Assembly (NCBI GenBank): GCA_035295665.1 | Contig: DATGIQ010000277.1 | Coordinates: 1-17,775, forward strand | Origin: DATGIQ01 sp035295665 | GTDB lineage: Bacteria; Planctomycetota; Planctomycetia; Gemmatales; Gemmataceae | Direction of reading: 5' to 3' | DNA: 17,775 nucleotides | In this document: positions 15,728-17,775 of the stretch, in pieces | Layout: the number at the start of each line of letters is the position of its first letter | How positions within the stretch are numbered: the first letter of the stretch is position 1 | The notes under the pieces: generated by a model | The model's input: the letters and a program-made list of their open reading frames with translations, nothing else | Told to the model about the DNA's origin: nothing | Database searches by the model: none | Translations under genes and position numbers: made by a program

Positions 15728-15759
15728 CTAGACCGGCTGGCCGGCGGGCCCGGGTCTAG
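15728..15759. repeat. Inverted repeat before the small ORF at 15715
   Basis: CTAGACC (15728-15734) and GGTCTAG (15753-15759) flank a GC-rich centre containing GGCCGGC. On the minus strand the repeat sits directly before the AAAGGG ribosome-site candidate of the 61-aa ORF. It may be an operator. The rest of 15760-15900 shows nothing recognisable besides a further GGCCGGCC at 15833-15840. Confidence 0.35.
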
Positions 15760-15900
15760 TCGGGATCCGCCAGCACAGCCAAAGGATTGCGATATCGTCA
15801 CATGAATTAGAGCATTTTTCCAGCTAAGAAGCGGCCGGCCGGTTCAAGGACCGTCGATTTCGTGTCCGCTATGCGCTCTCCCTAACTGCCATTCTGGCCC

Positions 15901-16206
15901 CTATTCTGTGATAACCCAGCCCTCTACAGTCCCCGATGCAATTGTGAGCCTCTTGGGCTTGGAGCAAAGGATGCGTACCACATTTGGATCCCGAGGATTT
16001 CGCAGCATCTCAATACCAACTATTTCCAGCTCTTCCTGTTCACCGGGTCGGGACAAAAATACCTTTTTTCCGATCGCAAGCGAACCTTGTACGACGCGAA
16101 CATCCAAACCGATTCGGTCTTTGAAGACCGATGTGCCGAAGAGTTCGCCAACGTCAGTCACTTCGACAACCAAGGCAACGAGTTTATCGGAGATCGTTCC
16201 TGTCAT
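15901..16206 (-). CDS. Small EF-Tu domain 2-like protein, candidate immunity protein
   Basis: A 101-aa protein directly after the RHS gene. The start ATG 16206 has AAGGAG (16218-16213) 6 nt upstream; an alternative ATG at 16224 overlaps the RHS stop (ATGA) but has no clear ribosome site. From about residue 10 the sequence follows the beta-barrel pattern of translation GTPase domain 2: LVVEVTDVGELFG, then VRVVQGSLAIGKKVFL (like the G-x-I-x-V-G-D-x-V of EF-Tu), ELEIVGIEMLRN, and IASGTVEGWVI. There is no GTPase domain, so it is not a translation factor itself. Position after an RHS gene with a variable C-terminal domain, and 14-nt spacing, are those of an immunity gene. The fold assignment is by pattern only; the immunity role is inferred from context. 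No signal peptide is seen, so it would act in the cytoplasm. Confidence 0.65.
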   Translation of the reverse strand: MTGTISDKLVALVVEVTDVGELFGTSVFKDRIGLDVRVVQGSLAIGKKVFLSRPGEQEELEIVGIEMLRNPRDPNVVRILCSKPKRLTIASGTVEGWVITE

Positions 16207-16220
16207 AACATGCTCCTTGT

Positions 16221-17774
16221 TCATTGCGGTAGCCCTATTGTCTGCAATTCGCCCCGAATCCTCCGAAGATTGTCGATCACTTGGCGCACTTCATCTCGTG
16301 GAAGCTGTAGAGTGTTTCGATTTCGGATTAAGGTTTCTGCTGCTTCAGCTTCGAAGCGCAGTACCCCACCGCTACCTGCTTCGATGGTCGCGCCTCTGCT
16401 GAATTGGCCTGCATGGATCAATTCCTCAAACACTGCCGTGCGCGTAGGATTAGCGGGAAGGAGAATTGTTTTATCGTTGAGCGTTAACCCGCCTGCCCCT
16501 CGAAGCTGCAAATATGCTTCTGCCTCGACGCTTTGATCTACAACGCCGCCAGCCGCTCGGAACTCAGCAGTGATGGCATCTACTTCTGCTTGAGTCAGCG
16601 CTCGACCGACGTATCCGCCCGAAAATGCTCCGGTTGGCACGGAGGGTGGAGCAAAGAGTTCGAGCCCGCCTAGCCTTGTAATAGTCCCTTCTGCGGCAAA
16701 AACATTCAGGGAAAGGAAGGCTACATCCCCTACAATCCCCGGTAGCTTCTGTGCTAGAGCTCGCTCCCGCGCTTCCGGTCCAGCAAAGGGGTTCAAGAGC
16801 GGGTCGTAGATCCCTTGGTTCTGCAACCGCGTCATGATCCGGGCCGTCTCGTCTGGCGTGCTTCCCTGAAGACGCGGGAATGTTGACGGCATGAGCAGAC
16901 TGCCCAGCGCGTTGACCACGTAGCTGCCAACTTCATCTTGCTGCAAGTGGAGCCTCTGGGCTCGGATCAGATTCCGTTCGTATTGCTTTTGCGCCCGCTC
17001 CGCCTGCGATAGCGCCAGCAGTTCGTCTTCCCTTTGCAGCTGTTGGAGAACGCGGTTGACTCCTTCCGTGCCATAAGGATCCACTGTATCGGTCGGTGCT
17101 TCGCCTTCATCACCGTACAGGTTATTGTCTCCGGCCGCATACCCGGCCGGATCCTGCTCCATCCACCGTCCCAGGGTCGGCGACAGGTCGCGGTTGCGGA
17201 AGTTGTACAGGCCGCTGGTTGGGTCGAAACGGCCGCCTTGGTGGAGGTAGACCCAGCTGAACAGGCTGCTCGTGCGGTTGTTCCAACTCGGGTCGTAAAT
17301 GCTCGGCTTGCCGTACGGATCGTAGGCATAGCGCTCCATCACTTGCCAGACGTTGACGTTGAAGCCGACAACCGCCGTGACGTTCCAATTGGCGTCCTGT
17401 TGCGCGTAGAGCCGCTGCCCGCCGCTGTCGCGCTCCACCAGGGCATCGACGTACATCGGACTCCAGACGTACTGCGCCGTCATGGCGCTGTTGACCTGCT
17501 CCTCCAAGACCTGCCACTGGTTGGAGTAGTATAGGTTGGTGGGCGTACCACCGTTGACGGTCGTCGTGATGCGCCGACCCATGGCATCGACCGAGTAGAT
17601 GGCCGTATTGCTGTTAGCGACCACCTTCACCAGCCGATTCCAGACGTCGTAAACGGAATGCCCCGGATTTCTTGCCTTGTCAGACGTGTGGCGTTCAGCC
17701 CATAATTGCCGTGACGGCCCTTTTGCAGCTCGCCGAGTGGGTTGAGAAGGGCCGCACCGCGCTGCAAGGAGGTT
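16221..17774 (-). CDS. RHS-repeat protein with C-terminal zincin-like toxin-type domain, 5' end outside window
   Basis: The 5' end is not in the window; the frame stays open from the edge to TGA at 16223-16221 (517 residues). RHS/YD repeat signatures start at GHSVYDVWNRLVKV (about 17660) and continue with YSVDAMGRRI, LYYSNQWQVLEEQ, RYAYDPYGKP, then the core-ending signature GLYNFRNRDLSPTLGRWMEQDP and DPYG (near 17080). Such proteins form a beta-cocoon enclosing a C-terminal toxin. The variable part after DPYG is about 285 residues: a charged helical start (QREDELLALSQAERAQKQYERN is its beginning in part), a middle segment, and a final domain with EELIHAGQ (EELIH at 16427-16413), followed by EAEAAETLI and LPRDEV. 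This resembles zincin-like metallopeptidase toxin domains in which E-x-x-x-H replaces HExxH. Sequence upstream of about 17670 looks less RHS-like in this frame and a frameshift is possible. Confidence 0.8.
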   Translation of the reverse strand, partial: NLLAARCGPSQPTRRAAKGPSRQLWAERHTSDKARNPGHSVYDVWNRLVKVVANSNTAIYSVDAMGRRITTTVNGGTPTNLYYSNQWQVLEEQVNSAMTAQYVWSPMYVDALVERDSGGQRLYAQQDANWNVTAVVGFNVNVWQVMERYAYDPYGKPSIYDPSWNNRTSSLFSWVYLHQGGRFDPTSGLYNFRNRDLSPTLGRWMEQDPAGYAAGDNNLYGDEGEAPTDTVDPYGTEGVNRVLQQLQREDELLALSQAERAQKQYERNLIRAQRLHLQQDEVGSYVVNALGSLLMPSTFPRLQGSTPDETARIMTRLQNQGIYDPLLNPFAGPEARERALAQKLPGIVGDVAFLSLNVFAAEGTITRLGGLELFAPPSVPTGAFSGGYVGRALTQAEVDAITAEFRAAGGVVDQSVEAEAYLQLRGAGGLTLNDKTILLPANPTRTAVFEELIHAGQFSRGATIEAGSGGVLRFEAEAAETLIRNRNTLQLPRDEVRQVIDNLRRIRGELQTIGLPQ

Positions 17775-17775
17775 C

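Larger units (their letters stand above)
14404..17775. mobile_element. Presumed integrative element inserted at tRNA-Ser (left end only)
   Basis: A tyrosine recombinase gene begins 80 nt past the 3' end of an intact tRNA-Ser and is transcribed towards it, the typical boundary of a genomic island integrated in a tRNA gene. The cargo seen is an RHS protein and its small partner. A second copy of the tRNA 3' end (attR) was looked for to the right and is not in the window, so the right boundary and the whole extent are unknown. Confidence 0.5.

Noticed and set aside
15908..16402. Plus-strand open frame of 164 aa
   Set aside because: Antisense to the EF-Tu-like gene and the RHS 3' end, with no ribosome site or family pattern.
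1..17775. CRISPR array or retron-like repeat structure
   Set aside because: No regularly spaced direct repeats and no reverse transcriptase or Cas motif were found; the palindromes seen are isolated.

Overview
The window (about 60% GC by eye) looks like chromosomal DNA of a planctomycete (Planctomycetota). The grounds are family content and style: a Tat-exported Gfo/Idh/MocA oxidoreductase, a fused YncE-type/phosphoesterase protein, a secreted protein with PPC-like domains, a xylose-isomerase-like TIM barrel coupled to a CehA/McbA-like protein, a palindromic repeat whose translations give NSVWER/PKLCLGT-like peptides, and an RHS protein of the kind common in that phylum. This is an inference; no rRNA or other decisive taxonomic marker is present.

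Left and centre (1-13173) is mostly ordinary chromosome. In order: the 3' part of a phosphoesterase-family gene; a Tat-signal Gfo/Idh/MocA oxidoreductase; a convergent mandelate racemase/muconate-lactonizing-type enzyme, separated from it by a cluster of strong palindromes; a divergent secreted protein of 772 aa; a second palindromic element; hisB; a small 66-aa protein; acpS on the opposite strand; divergent pcrA/uvrD-type helicase; then a translationally coupled pair (sugar isomerase/epimerase-like TIM barrel and CehA-like protein, 4-nt overlap). Several genes point to handling of sugars or acid sugars (Gfo/Idh/MocA, MR-type enolase-superfamily enzyme, TIM-barrel isomerase). hisB, acpS and pcrA are housekeeping genes.

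The right part (13174-17775) is accessory. It holds a type II toxin-antitoxin locus whose toxin is frameshifted while the antitoxin is intact, then a tRNA-Ser(GGA). Immediately past the 3' end of the tRNA a tyrosine recombinase gene points back at it, the usual layout of an integrative element inserted in a tRNA gene. Inside the presumed element, transcribed leftwards, are a 5'-open RHS-repeat protein with a variable C-terminal domain carrying an EELIH zincin-like motif, and directly after it a small protein resembling domain 2 of EF-Tu. The position and 14-nt spacing of the small gene fit an effector/immunity pair. The EF-Tu-like partner is the most unusual item in the window. The right end of the element and the 5' end of the RHS gene lie outside the window.
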